Below, in pieces: positions 1 to 10,413 of a DNA stretch of 64,000 bases. The position numbers were made by a program, and so were the translations under genes. The DNA lies in assembly GCA_026122225.1 (NCBI GenBank), contig JANEZZ010001871.1, positions 620,001-684,000 on the forward strand, written 5' to 3'. The DNA is from Heloderma charlesbogerti (Eukaryota; Chordata; Lepidosauria; Squamata; Helodermatidae). A model generated the notes under the pieces. That model searched no databases. It was not told the origin of the DNA and saw nothing but the letters and a program-made list of their open reading frames with translations. Positions within the stretch are counted from its first letter, which is position 1, and every line of letters starts with the position of its first letter.

Positions 1-387
1 AATTTATGAGAGTTGCCCACCGTTTGGGAGGCGGTCTCGCTAGCCTAACTTAAGGGGGGGAGGTCCCTTTCTTCTCGTGAGGTCTCTAAGTGCAGCTTCT
101 CACGCAAGGCCATTCGGGTAGATCATCTAAATTCCGCCCCTGCCTTCTCTCTCTTTGCTCTGCGCCTGCACCTGGCATCTATTAGGTCAATCTCCTGTTA
201 GCTGCCTCTCACAGGGGAGGGGGGTGAGAAGGGACCCTCAAGCTCAGCCATCTGCATGTTTGTAACCTGAGAAGCAGGCCTACTCATATCTGGACTAGCC
301 TGGGAAAACACCTCCCCCAAGTCTGATGGTTCTCCTTCAGAATCTGAACTGCTATCCCACTCCCTGCTCTCAGAAATACCCCTGACA
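1..387 (-). mobile_element. Partial LTR (retroelement long terminal repeat), truncated by the window edge
   Basis: Read on the minus strand it begins TGTCAGGGG at 387, the same start as the solo LTR at 28539-29095. The two also share the next stretch (around 335-387 here, 29040-29095 there), including a common AGAATC-GAACTGCT block. The other end lies beyond base 1, so whether this is a solo LTR or part of a longer element cannot be told. No gag, pol or env coding is visible. The class (Gypsy-like or endogenous retrovirus) is not determinable from the LTR alone. Confidence 0.5.
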
Positions 388-1184
388 ATGATAATCCTCA
401 CCTAATTTACTGGGCTGATATAAGGATTAATGCGATAATGTTTGTGAAACACTTCAAACACTCAAAGAAGAGTTATAGAAGTGCTAAATATTAATGATAT
501 TGATGAAACTGTGGGGCTGAAAGTTAAACACACTCTTGTTTATTTTCTGAGATTATTTTGGGCTCTGTTAATATTACATGAGGGAATTAAAAAGAAAATA
601 TTAAAGATGTTCCTTCCATCTAACGGTGTTTGGTAACTTTTGTTTATTGGATTGTAAGTTATTCTCACACTTCCTTCACCATCTCAAAAAGGCACCTGTA
701 TTTCAGTTTTATGTAACTGTTATTGGTTAATTAAGGAAGTAATTGGTAAAAATCTAGATGTTTCATCTTTTTTTAAAGAAGTCGGTTGGCAGCTCAAATA
801 AATAGCCTTCCAAAATCAGTATCCAAATGCATATATACTCCAAGGAGTTTGCATTGATGTGTTCATTAATTTGTTTACTTGCCAGCAATGCTGATAACTT
901 CAGTTCAACCAGCTGAGCTGTTTTAAGACTGACCCGCCATTAGCTTGTGGAAGTAGTTCAGATATTTAGGATTCTCCCTAAGGAGTCAGGAAAATTGCCT
1001 GAGAGTAACACATCCTTCTTCCTGAGCTCTCATATCTTGTATGTTTCTTGATTTCCCTGGGAGGTAGAGTGGCAATCATCTCTCCCCCACCCCCACCCCA
1101 TGTCAAGTTGCCATATTATGACCAGAAGACCTTGCCCTTGTCTTCAAAAGTGTGGAGCTAGTGTGAGTGGATGTAGTTGCTGTG
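388..1184. other. Intron sequence, no gene seen
   Basis: AT-rich intronic DNA with no coding signal and no recognisable repeat. It lies in the large ARID5B intron upstream of the first visible exon. Confidence 0.5.
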
Positions 1185-1702
1185 CTGTCCCTTGCCAGTG
1201 GAAGAGCACATGTTTTGTATGCAGAAGGTCTCAGGTTCAATCACTGGCTTCTCCACATAGGGCTAGGAAAGAATCTGCCCTGGAGAGCTGCTGCCAGACA
1301 GTGTCAACAATACTGGCCTAGATGGATCAATGGTCTGACTCGGTGACCTGATTCGCATGACACAGCGGTCTCATTGTGGGTTATTTAACCCATGATGAGC
1401 TGCAGTGTATGCCGGGTGCGTGTGGCCACTGTTGTGAATATGCAGTGTTGTGGCATGTCATGTGAGCTCAGCCATCAGGGATTATTTGAGGGTTAAACAA
1501 CCCTCACATTACCTTCAATTAGTAATAGGGTTATACAAGGGTCATAACAACAAAACACACCGCAACCCAATCTCTCCGATCAGGGTTGCCTTTCAAAATG
1601 GCGGCTGTATTCATTGTGTCTCATTGCATGTTAAATAACCCATTGTATCATGTGAACCGGCCCACTGTAAGGCAATTTCCTATGTTCCTATCCTCACCCA
1701 CC
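1185..1702 (+). mobile_element. tRNA-derived SINE with CR1-like tail, split by a later MITE
   Basis: The head (about 1192-1255) has the tRNA-like wording 'gagcacatg..ttgtatgcagaagg..' and a B-box-like 'ggttcaatcac'. The body reads through 'ggagagctgctgccagacag' to 'gatggatcaatggtctgact' at 1340. The expected continuation, 'gtaaggcaatttcctatgtt', appears only at 1667-1690, after about 320 bases of unrelated palindrome. The SINE is therefore one element in two pieces, 1185-1345 and 1663-1702. Other copies are at 7480-7616, 24083-24240 and, reversed, 44565-44690. Its 3' end resembles that of the CR1-like repeat at 3209-3432, suggesting that LINE supplied the retroposition machinery. Confidence 0.6.
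1346..1662. mobile_element. Palindromic (foldback) MITE, hAT-like, inserted in a SINE
   Basis: The left end (cctgattcgcatgacac, 1347) and the right end read on the other strand (gccggttcacatgatac, from 1661) are matching terminal inverted repeats. The match continues inward through 'gggttatttaac' on both arms. The element is about 317 bp with no coding capacity. The same terminal motif occurs on the elements at 26031-26858 and 58114-58499. Assignment to hAT is inferred. An 8-bp target duplication could not be resolved cleanly. Confidence 0.6.
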
Positions 1703-3208
1703 ACTTTGGATTGGGGCAGAGGGCTGTCCTTAGCATTCAGATGCTCACCTACTTTCAGATTGATAAGCAAATCAAGTTGCTTTGCTCAAGTTGGGAGGCT
1801 GAAACATTCTTTCCTTGATTTGAGGAGGCGTAATACAGCAGTTCTAGAATTTGTATTCTAGACTTATCCTCTATTCTGTAATTACCTAGAAGAGGGCCAT
1901 TAAAGGTTAATTCTAGAATGGTATTAAAGGGTGCAGGCAAGTTCTGAGTTTCAGTTATGCTGTATTTAAATATGGAACGGCAAACTTTGCATTAAAGTGC
2001 CTGTCCCTTTAGCTCTAAATGCTAAGCATATTTTCCAGTGTGTATTTCTTTTAAGCAAGAAAGGAAGCACACAGGGTGTGCCAGAAAGCTGAACAAAGAA
2101 CAAAAAACACATCTAGTGACTCATGCGAACATTGTTTAATTTTTCTCAACACGCAATTAGCTAATTACTCTTAGCCAAAATAATTTGCATTTGTCTTTTT
2201 TCATCCTTATCTTTGTCAGAGCAACATAAAAATGATCAGAGCTTCGATTTGTTTCTTACCGGGTAACTCTTAACTCCTTGCTGCTAGCGGGGTTTCATAG
2301 TGACTGTTTGTTGTGAAAGGGTAGTCTGCTGGGGGTGGGGGTGGGAATTGATCTCTGTCGTAACACAACAGAAATGGTGAGAGGAGGAAGATTCCGGTAA
2401 TGCAAGCTGAATTTTAAAAGGAGAGTGAGTATATGTATGTGCGCATTTCATGTGAAATATGAATACATTTTACGTATTATTTAGATCAAATGCAACTAGG
2501 AAAATGTGATTATTATAGAACGTGCATACATTTACATGGATCTTGTAGGATTGTTTAAAAGGAGACAGCACGCCTGAATGCCATGGAAGTGAGTCTGCAA
2601 ACCAGATTTAGAATTTTTCCAGGTTTTTTAATTAAAGGCATTTCACAAGCCATTGCAAGTGAAAAGAGAACTTCACATTATAGAATGTAGCGCAACTGTT
2701 TCTGGGTTAATGAGTGAATATTAGGTATTTCTAAAGCAGATAAAAGAGGGCGAGGCAGGAGACAGATCTGAAGTTTTATAGAGCGATTTTAATCAAGATT
2801 GTAGTTAGTTGTGAAAGGGGCCAAAGTACCTTTTGCAGAAGCCCTAATTTTGGCATGGTTTCAAACACTTCCAGTCTTTCCTTGTGTGACTGGGGATTAA
2901 ACATCTCCAATGTTTACATCGGATGTTACATCGGAGATGTGTGAACAAACGCCTAACAGTGTGTGTGTTTTACTGAAAAGCAGCTGTGAAGGGCCTACCA
3001 AAGGTACAGGGGACAACATACTAAGACCCTGTGTCTTTCCCCCCACAACCAGAAAAGCAGCTGGGGAGGGGAGAAGGCAATTTTGAATAGACAAACAGTA
3101 GGAAGGGAAATAATTTTGCAGCTTTTCCCCAAGTACTCTTCTGACTTCAGTCTGCAACACTGCTTTTCAGTAAAAACAAATAATCAGGATATTGTTCATG
3201 CATCTCAC
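1703..3208. other. Intron sequence; possible conserved noncoding block at 2120-2330; small hairpin
   Basis: No gene. Around 2150-2170 the sequence reads CAATTAGCTAATTA, a double homeodomain-type core, inside repeat-free DNA, which makes this a candidate regulatory block. At about 2901-2940 there is a hairpin with arms 'acatctccaatgt' and 'acatcggagatgt'. Neither is assigned a function. Confidence 0.35.
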
Positions 3209-3432
3209 AAGAACATAAGAGCCATGCTGGATCAGACCAAGGGTCCATCTAGTCCAGTATTCTGTTCACACAGTGGCCAACCAGCTGCCCACAGGAAACC
3301 CACAAGCAGGACATGAGTACAACAGCACCCTCCTGCCCATGTTCCCCAGCATACTGTCTCTGATACTGGAGGTAGCATATAATCATCAGGACTAGTAGCC
3401 ATTGATAGCATTATCCTCCATGAATTCTCCTG
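3209..3432 (-). mobile_element. CR1-like LINE 3' fragment
   Basis: On the minus strand this ends '..ggactagatggacccttggtctgatccagc..cttatgttctt', the typical layout of a CR1-group 3' end with a short terminal repeat. No intact reading frame. The exact family is uncertain. Confidence 0.5.
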
Positions 3433-3623
3433 TGTCTGTAATTTCTGGGTTGGCCCTGTGATGTGTGTTAATGAACTTAGCACTTAGCTGAGATCAAGCA
3501 TGTGAAAATCTGTGTGTACGCACTGTGTGTGAAAACTAGAAAATGATGATATGAGCTTTTTATTTTAATGGCCTTTATTCCTTTTGTTCAGGTGTAGCTG
3601 TTGGAGGGCCTGAACAATTAAAA

Positions 3624-3655
3624 TGGTGGTGGTGGTGGTGGTGGTGGTGGTGGTT
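3624..3655. repeat. (TGG)n microsatellite
   Basis: About ten tandem TGG units, essentially perfect. Confidence 0.95.
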
Positions 3656-4796
3656 CTATCACTGTTTCATTTGGCTGGAGATACACAATAGCTTTTTTGA
3701 GAGAATTGAAGGCAGTTTGAAAGTGTTCACTTTTATCCCACACTTGACTCTGGTAAATAGGTGTGGCAGGATTTTGTACTGCCAAAACCTGCAAACCTGT
3801 TAGATCAGAGGCAACAATAGGACAAAAGATAGAGCAACGCCTCTGTTAAAACACTTTCAACTTCCTTAAAAACGTTTGTCTGCCTGAAGCCTTTTAAGTC
3901 CTGGAGTTGGGTTGTAAAGCAAACTACTTTCGAATCTAATTGAACACTGTGGATAGTTAAATATAGTTATTCAAAATACTTTTTCACTACAGATGTTACG
4001 CCATTTTAGAACTTTAGACTAAATAATGTCAGCTCTTGTTTGCTTTCTTAGTATGTTATTCATTTATTGGGAAATTTCAAAATGTAAAACATCTGGGGAA
4101 ATGCTTCGTGCTCGCAAAGCAATTTTTGAAATGTGTACATTTCAGACTTTCTCTTTAATGGCTGTTTAGAAAGAGGGAATGGGCTTGTGAGTTACAGTTT
4201 GTAATGCTCTGCAAATGTCCTTAAGCAAGCCTAAGACGACAGAATATGAAATTGGAAAAGATGGTGATTCAGGAAATCATATGCAAGTTTATTAAAATCT
4301 TTACTCAGTAGTCCAAATAGTCTCTTGAGTAAAAGAAACTGTGACCCCTGGAGTTCTCTGTATAACCTCTATACCATTAAAAACTCTGAAGAAACATGTT
4401 TCATTCTTTTGCATTCTCTGAATAATGTTTGTGTCAAAATGAAAGGGTTAATTTATCTTAGACCTTCAATGCATGAGTTAGAGCAGTACAAAACCAATCA
4501 TGTAGAAATAATTGACTTCCATTGGAAGTGCGGGAGTACTGCCGTTTTAATAGCTCCTCCGTTCTGTTCAACAATTAGTCCATACGTTTTATGGCTGGGC
4601 CTTTAAGGAACTGGCACACTCAGCAGAAATTGGGGTAATTGGGAGATGATGCAACACAGTGACAAATGGGGGACGAAAACTGATAACAAACAGTAGTTTT
4701 AATCGTCCTTTTTACGTTGCAGTAATATTGTCCAAAGGGCTCAGTTTGTTTTCCTCCTTTAAGCCTGAAACCTTGAAACACATTTACTAGAAAATT
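3656..4796. other. Intron sequence, no gene seen
   Basis: AT-rich, no recognised repeat and no coding signal. Confidence 0.5.
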
Positions 4797-4857
4797 ATTC
4801 CCATTGAACTCATTAGGACTTACTTCTGAATAAACATTTTTAGGATCAGGCTGTAGG
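4797..4857. repeat. Short dispersed palindromic repeat, copy 1
   Basis: Contains the family core 'cattgaactcattaggacttacttctga'-like arrangement of a CATTGA centre followed by a CTTACTTC arm. Decayed copy of the short palindrome seen many times in the window. Confidence 0.45.
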
Positions 4858-4984
4858 TGAATTATTTGGTAAATATCTATTTTTACTTCTTTTTTCGCAC
4901 TGGAAGATTGGAAGATCTTCTCTGGCTGATATTTTAGTTCCTTTGGAACAGGCTAAATGCTTTCATTTCTGCAAGCCATTTAGG

Positions 4985-5101
4985 ACACAATCCTATGCAT
5001 GTTTAGACAGAAAAAACGTCCTCCAACTCCCAGCATTCCCCAGCCAGCATGGCTGGGAGTTGTTGGTCTTTTTTTGTCTAAACATGCATAGGATTGCACC
5101 C
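4985..5101. mobile_element. 117-bp palindromic element
   Basis: The arms 'caatcctatgcatgtttaga' (about 4988) and 'tctaaacatgcataggattg' (ending about 5097) are near-perfect inverted repeats. The interior folds again around 'ccaactcccagc / gctgggagttg'. No coding. Likely a miniature DNA transposon. Confidence 0.7.
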
Positions 5102-5261
5102 TTAGGGACCCATAGTTTAGTAGTGTGCGTATGCTGTGAATATAGACAGTCCACAGTTCAGTCTCCAGTTAGGGTATGCCTGCATCAGTGTTTTCTGACA
5201 CAGTTCAGCTCAGGTTTAAAATATAGCATTAAATATGCATAGCACTGTACACCACTGCACA

Positions 5262-6527
5262 CTAGGGATGTACGAAAGTCACTTACTGTACCAAAATTTG
5301 ATTTCCGGTGGGGGGGAGGCGCCCCATCCCTCCCCCCCGAAATTCTGGCCGGGGGGGAGGCGCCCCGTCCCTCCCCCCTGAAATTCTGGCCGGGCGGGAG
5401 GCACCCCGTCCCTCCTGCTGCGAATCCTGGCTGGCCGGGAACGCAAATGGCGGCGGCTGTAGCCACTGCCGTTTGCATCCCTGCAGTCAGCCATGATAGG
5501 CTACGTAAATGTTTACATAGCCTATCACGGCTGAGTAAAAAAACCCACAAAAACCCCGCGCGTACGCAAATGGCGGCACCCATGGGCGCCGCCATTTGCG
5601 TTCCTTATTTTGGCACGTCTAGTCTATGTAAACATTTACGTAGACTACAGCGAAAATAAGGGGAATGCAAATAGCGTAGCTGGCTACTTCACAAACCCAC
5701 AGAAATGTGCCTCCCCTTACTCCTACTTTGGCCTATCCCAGCAAATACTTCTGTGTGTGCAATAGGGATGTCAGAGAATTTCGCCACGAATCTCGGGAAG
5801 GCCGAATGCCAGCGCATTCGGCCCCCCGAAATCGGTGGCGAAATGGTCTGCCACCCCCCCGGGACGGGACTTACCTTGGGCGAATCTCCTTGGCGGTGGC
5901 GGCGGTGCAGCGGCGGCGGTGGCCGGTCTTCCGACTGGCTGCCGCCACTACCATTTCCAGTAAAAAAAAAAAAAATCTACGCTATTTGCGTTCCCCATAT
6001 TCCCCATAAATGTTTACGTAGACTAGACGTGCCAAAATAAGGAACACAAATGGTGGCGCCCATGGGCGCTGCCATTTGTGTACGCACAGTTTTTTTGTTT
6101 TTTGTTTTTACTCAGCCGTGATAGGCTACGTAAACATTTACGCAGCCTATCACGGTATTTTTAAAAAATCTAGCCGTGATAGGCTACGTAAATCTTTATG
6201 TAGCCTATCACTTTTTTTGGTTTTGTTTTTTGTTTTTACTGGAAATGGCGGTGGCGGCAGCCGGTCGGAAGACTGGCCGCCGCTGCCAAACCGCCGCCGC
6301 AGCCGCCAGGGAGATTCGCCCAAGGTAAGTCCCGTCCTGGGGGGGGCGGGGGGGCAGACCGTTTCGCCACTGATTTCGGGGGCCCGAATGCGCTGGCATT
6401 CGGCCTCCCCGAGATTCGTGGTGAAATTCTCTGACATCCCTACTGCACACACAGCAGTATTTGCTGGGATAGGCCAAAATAGGAGTAAGGGGAGGCACAT
6501 TTCTGTGGGTTTGTGAAGTAGCCAGCA
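5262..6527. mobile_element. 1.27 kb foldback element with nested hairpins and long inverted arms
   Basis: Two long arms, about 5681-5958 and 6235-6525, are inverted copies of each other with only scattered differences. Between and to the left of them are at least four copies of a roughly 40-bp hairpin built on 'gccgtgataggctacgtaaa' (5488-5533, 5620-5650 partial, 6114-6155, 6172-6211). There are also two copies of a palindrome centred on 'gcgcccatgggcgc' (5564-5601 and about 6046-6085). The flanks carry GC-rich tandem blocks (5300-5440). 'tagggatgt' starts occur at about 5267 and 5763, and as their complement near 6437, resembling hAT termini. CpG content is far above the surrounding intron, suggesting a fairly recent insertion. 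No transposase is present, so it is non-autonomous. The outer boundaries are approximate. Confidence 0.65.
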
Positions 6528-6744
6528 TTGTAGGAGGGCACAAGCAACTCTTCCTTTCTAGCCCCTCCAAAAGAAAGAAACACATTGTCTGGGGATTGTT
6601 GAGTAGGTGGATATAAGTAATGTATTTTATAACAATTTGAAAGAAGTGAAATAGCAAAAGAGAGAGGGCAGGATAGCAGTTGGGATAAGGAATATTGGTA
6701 GACATGTGTCCAAATCAAAACAAATGACTTTGTAATAAAGCTAA
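6528..6744. other. Intron sequence
   Basis: Short AT-rich spacer between the foldback element and a LINE fragment. Nothing recognised. Confidence 0.4.
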
Positions 6745-7435
6745 TATCTACTTAATAGTATCACTGCCATTCATGCACTGGTAACCCCACAATTAGACTA
6801 TTGTAATGGGCTCTAAGTGGGGCTGGCCTTGTGCCTGGTTTGGAAGCTGCAGCTAGTGCAGAATGTAGCAGCTAGGATGCTCAGTGGGACATTGTAATAT
6901 ACATATTACATCTGTGTTAAAAGAACTGCACTGGCTGCCTCCCAAACCATGTGCAAGGTTCTGTTTTTGACATACGAAGCCCTAAATAACTCGGGACTCC
7001 AAGATACCTAGCAGGCCGCTTCCCCCCAGTACACACCCAGTTGTCCTTTGCAGTCTTCAGAGGAGGCCTTACTGATTGTTCTGCGACAAACAAAATGTCT
7101 CCATTAATAAATATCAGGAAACAGGTCTTCTCAGTATTGGCACCTGCCCTCTGGAACACCCTCCCACATGTGGTTCCAGCAAGTTTCACATGCCTTCTGA
7201 AAACGTGCTTGTTTACACAGGTTTTCCCTGACTTGTAATGGACCGTCACAAAGCTTGGTTTTACTGTTTATTGTATCATGATGTAGGTTGTTAATTGCTT
7301 CTTATTTTTATATTGTTTTTATATAGCATTATATATGTGTTTTATAGTATTTTTGTGAAAACGGCTTAGAGATTTTATTATATTGTGGTACATAAGTGTG
7401 ACAAATATATAAATAAGTAAATAAGAATTCGATAC
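6745..7435 (+). mobile_element. CR1/L2-clade LINE, 3' end of ORF2 plus 3' UTR
   Basis: Broken coding on the + strand matches the C-terminal part of CR1/L2-type ORF2. It shows 'LQLVQNVAA'-like wording at about 6850, a 'LKELHWLPP'-like stretch at about 6925, and the well-preserved 'APALWNTLP' and 'LLKTCLFTQVF' segments (7140-7235) before the stop at 7236-7238. An AT-rich 3' UTR follows and ends in an ATAAATAAGTAAATAAG tail. The 5' portion with endonuclease and reverse transcriptase is missing, as usual for 5'-truncated copies. Frameshifts and stops upstream of 7041 show it is dead. Confidence 0.75.
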
Positions 7436-7479
7436 AGGATGAGGTGCAAGCATCTGGCAGTATTTTTCAGTGCAAAACA

Positions 7480-7616
7480 TGTGAAAATCACCTTAAAGGA
7501 TGAGGCAGCTGGGCCAGGTGAGACCTCTGGGGAGCTGCTGCCAATCAAGATAAGTAGTACTGGGACAGGTGGATCATTGGTCTGATGCAGAATAAGCCAC
7601 CTATCCTAAATTAATG
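7480..7616 (+). mobile_element. tRNA-derived SINE fragment (same family as 1185-1702)
   Basis: Contains 'ggggagctgctgccaatcaa' and 'ggtggatcattggtctgatg', the body and tail blocks of the SINE at 1185-1702. The tRNA-like head is lost. Confidence 0.45.
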
Positions 7617-7633
7617 TAGAGTGCAGATTTATA

Positions 7634-7700
7634 GCACAGTGCTATGCATGTTCAATGGGGCTTACTCCCAGGTATGTGTGTATAGGGTTACAGTCTTAGG
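7634..7700. repeat. Short dispersed palindromic repeat, copy 2
   Basis: 'gctatgcatgttcaatgggg' followed by 'cttactcccaggtatgtgtg'. One of the best preserved copies of the short family. Confidence 0.6.
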
Positions 7701-7755
7701 GGCATTTCAGCCATTGCCTTAGTGTATGGACTGCATATGTGGCAAGGTGTAGGAT

Positions 7756-7803
7756 GAAGGAAGGAAGGAAGGAAGGAAGGAAGGAAGGAAGGAAGGAAGG
7801 AAG
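7756..7803. repeat. (GGAA)n microsatellite
   Basis: Twelve near-perfect GGAA/GAAG units. Confidence 0.95.
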
Positions 7804-8334
7804 CCAGCCTCCAGGTGCACAGAAGTATATTTACTGAGTCCAACAAATTCTCAATATAGATCATTTTTCAGGGGCATGGTAGAACATACAAATATATTTA
7901 TATGAAATACATTGAAAATAAAACTCAAGAATATCACTTTCATTACAGGCAATAAAAACAAACTGTAGAAAGTGACAACTAAATTTTATTTAGCATTTTG
8001 ATATTTAGTAATAATTACAAAGCATTATAATACATAAGTGAAAACTCAACCCCCCCACATTATGGATATAGATGGCATTAATGTAAACTTATAAAGAAAA
8101 CAACCAATCAAATGTAATTATATGACTCAAAACAAACATAGATAAGAGTGAGCCTCAGGTTCACTTGCCGTCATACACCACACACACAACCTGGGTGAGC
8201 CCTTCACATGTAAATGCCTGCACAAGTAGGTTCTTCTCACACGATCTGTCCACACTTTTTAGTGGAAAACAGATCATGTGAACAGGGCTTACTCTATAAG
8301 TAGATATACATTCTGGCCTTTGTGTGTAATACTT
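7804..8334. other. Intron sequence with a small hairpin
   Basis: AT-rich, no gene. At about 8238-8282 a stem 'acacgatctgt / acagatcatgt' surrounds a 19-base loop, probably the remnant of a small palindromic element. Confidence 0.35.
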
Positions 8335-8465
8335 GAGTTGAAGGAGACCTTTTAATATATCTAGTCCAACCTCCTCCTCAATGCAGGAAATACAGAGCCA
8401 GAGCATTCCCAACAGATGACTGTCCAGGCACTGCTTGAACACCTTCAGCAAGAGAGAGGATCCCC
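8335..8465 (-). mobile_element. CR1 LINE 3' UTR fragment
   Basis: 'atctagtccaacctcctcct..atgcagga..' followed by 'gactgtccaggcactgcttg' is the reverse complement of the CR1 3' region, whose + orientation terminus also appears at 57957-58024. Non-coding. Confidence 0.6.
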
Positions 8466-9210
8466 CTCCGGGTGATTGGGTATCGGGAATTGAGCCCCCA
8501 GATTGACTCTTGCATCACATTGTGTGTACATAGTGTATTCTACTATGTGTGAACTGGCTTTCTTTTGAATCCAAGTGTGTTGGTGTAAACCATTTTTAAA
8601 TGACCAGGAGTGTATTTCCGCACTATCAGCTTCACCTGGCTTGCAACTTCGTTGCAATGTTTCTCTAACCACATCTGCTCCTTTTCCAGTTTCCACAGTG
8701 CTTAAAGCCCTGGCTTATCATCGCTGTAGCCTGGGGCTCTGTGCTGTTTCCACTGAGCTCTAATCGAATTATTTTCTTGATGGCTGGGTGGAGTCTGGGT
8801 TGGGTCTGATTACCTCATCTGTGTTCCTGCCTCCTCCTCTTGCTGAGTCCCCCCTCCCTCTCCCCCTTCTGCTCCGCTCCAGTTTCCCGCTCTGGCCAGT
8901 CTCCTCCCTGCCTTCCGAGCCCTTCCCCCCCCCCCTTTAAAGTGAGTTTTAAAGTGCAGTTGCACTTTAACAAAGAGGAGTGAAAAAGCAAAGGCGCAGT
9001 TGCATGTTAACAGGCACTGCAACCCTTCCCATTGTTCCCATAGTGCACCGCTCCAATTACGACTTCTCCATACCATTATAAGTTGCTGACAGAAACATAC
9101 TTCCAGGTTGGGTGGGGGGAAATGAACATCATCAGACTGGCAGGGGCTGCTCAACCATTCAGAGAGGCTACCTGCTCCAGGCTCTACTCTCCTTAATAGC
9201 AATCTCGGGA
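8466..9210. other. Intron sequence, no gene seen
   Basis: Mixed sequence with a C-rich run near 8925-8935. The minus-strand open frame over 8810-9214 is low-complexity (Gly/Glu/Arg) and is not a credible gene. Confidence 0.4.
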
Positions 9211-9270
9211 ACAAGCCTCATTGACCACAACAGGAGTTACTTCTGAGTAGACTTCCTGGATGTATGCCCA
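9211..9270. repeat. Short dispersed palindromic repeat, copy 3
   Basis: 'cctcattgaccacaacagga' followed by 'gttacttctgagtagacttc', a decayed copy of the CATTGA-centred family. Confidence 0.4.
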
Positions 9271-9301
9271 ATTCCGCCTCTTTTTTTCCCTTTCCCTCTA
9301 A

Positions 9302-9580
9302 TACACATACCATCCACATCAGTATCTTGCTACCACTCTTACCACTCAATCACAAAACAGCACTAACACGCATTTGCGCTATCGCGCGATAGCACTATCA
9401 CACAGTAGCACATTAGTCCAGGGGTGCCTGCTGTCTCCTGTTGAGGTCAAGGAGGCTTGTTCTGGGAAAATGTACTATTGTGCAATTGTGCTATCATGCG
9501 ATAACACAAATGCGTGTTAGTGCTATTTCACGATTGAGTGATAGAGTCATAGGAAGATACTGACATAGGGGGTATGCGTA
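9302..9580. mobile_element. 279-bp palindromic MITE
   Basis: The left end 'tacacataccatccacatca' and the right end read on the opposite strand 'tacgcataccccctatgtca' are inverted repeats. The match runs inward for about 110 bp per arm, including 'agcactaacacgcattt' on both. The subterminal CG-rich motif 'cgctatcgcgcgatagc' (about 9377) is itself palindromic. Only the middle 60 bp are unpaired. No coding. Confidence 0.75.
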
Positions 9581-10275
9581 TTGATGGAAGACAACCTGAG
9601 ATAAACCTGATTTTCAGGCTGTAGTGGGAGTGCTTGCCCATGATAGCAGGCTTATACACACTAATGTTCTAGCACTTATTTTCAATGATGTTTCAAAAGT
9701 TGGTCCCTTGGCATCCTGCTTCAAAACAGCGATTGAACTTCCGGAAAACAGGCAGAGGGAAAGGGTTGGGTCACCGAGGTCATGGGCAGGTGAGCAACAC
9801 ACCCACAAGGCCCGGGCTACACGCCCCGTGGGCAAGATTATGATACCAAACCCAGTGCGGTTGTGGAAACAGGTCAGTAATGGAGCCGAAGTAAGCTGGA
9901 AAAGTCGGAATATAACCCGTCTCAGAAGAAGCGGTTTTTCTGCGATAAAATGCAGGGCAGGTGCTGAATGGCCATGACGTCATGGAAACACAGAGACCTC
10001 ACCGTGCAGCCAGGTTGGAGTAAATTGCTAGAGGAAACACAGCCCAGGAGTAAGTACATGGCTTAAGGATGACAGCCAACATCTCTGTACAACACAGAAT
10101 GTCATAATGAATAAATTGAATTTAATAAGGTAATGAAAAATACTGGCATTTGGCTGACTGATAAATTAGATTTTTTAAAAACCTGCTCCGACCATCCAGA
10201 TCTTTTCTTTGGGATCACTGGTAGAACATGCTTACATTTTGAAGAAAAAACAATAAATACATGGAGCCCATAAAG
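9581..10275. other. CpG-rich intron stretch with a perfect CRE palindrome
   Basis: The region 9715-9985 has many CpGs relative to its surroundings and looks like either a young unclassified repeat or a regulatory segment. CCATGACGTCATGG (9972-9985) is a perfect 14-bp palindrome containing the CREB/ATF consensus TGACGTCA. No gene. Confidence 0.35.
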
Positions 10276-10413
10276 CTGGACTGGCCAAGTTGTGGCCCTC
10301 CAGAGGTTTTGGCCTATAATTCCCTCCAGCCCTAGCCAGCATAGCCAATGGTGAGGGATGATGGGAGTTGTAGGCCAAAACATCTGGAGATCCACAAGTT
10401 GCCCACCCCTGTC
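10276..10413. mobile_element. hAT-like palindromic MITE, copy A
   Basis: The arms 'aagttgtggccctccagagg' and its complement 'tctggagatccacaagttgc' close a roughly 138-bp palindrome ending 'gcccacccctg', a hAT-type terminus (CAGGGGTGGGC on the other strand). Related copies are at 43428-43562 and 54338-54463. Confidence 0.65.

Noticed and set aside
5705..6500. Mirror-image open frames (+ 5705-6040, - 6150-6500) as genes
   Set aside because: They are the two arms of one inverted repeat, Pro/Arg/Gly-rich, end in A or T runs, and have no domain. The likeness comes from DNA symmetry, not coding.
8810..9214. 134-codon minus-strand open frame
   Set aside because: Low-complexity Gly/Arg/Glu translation of a C-rich stretch overlapping a dispersed repeat.
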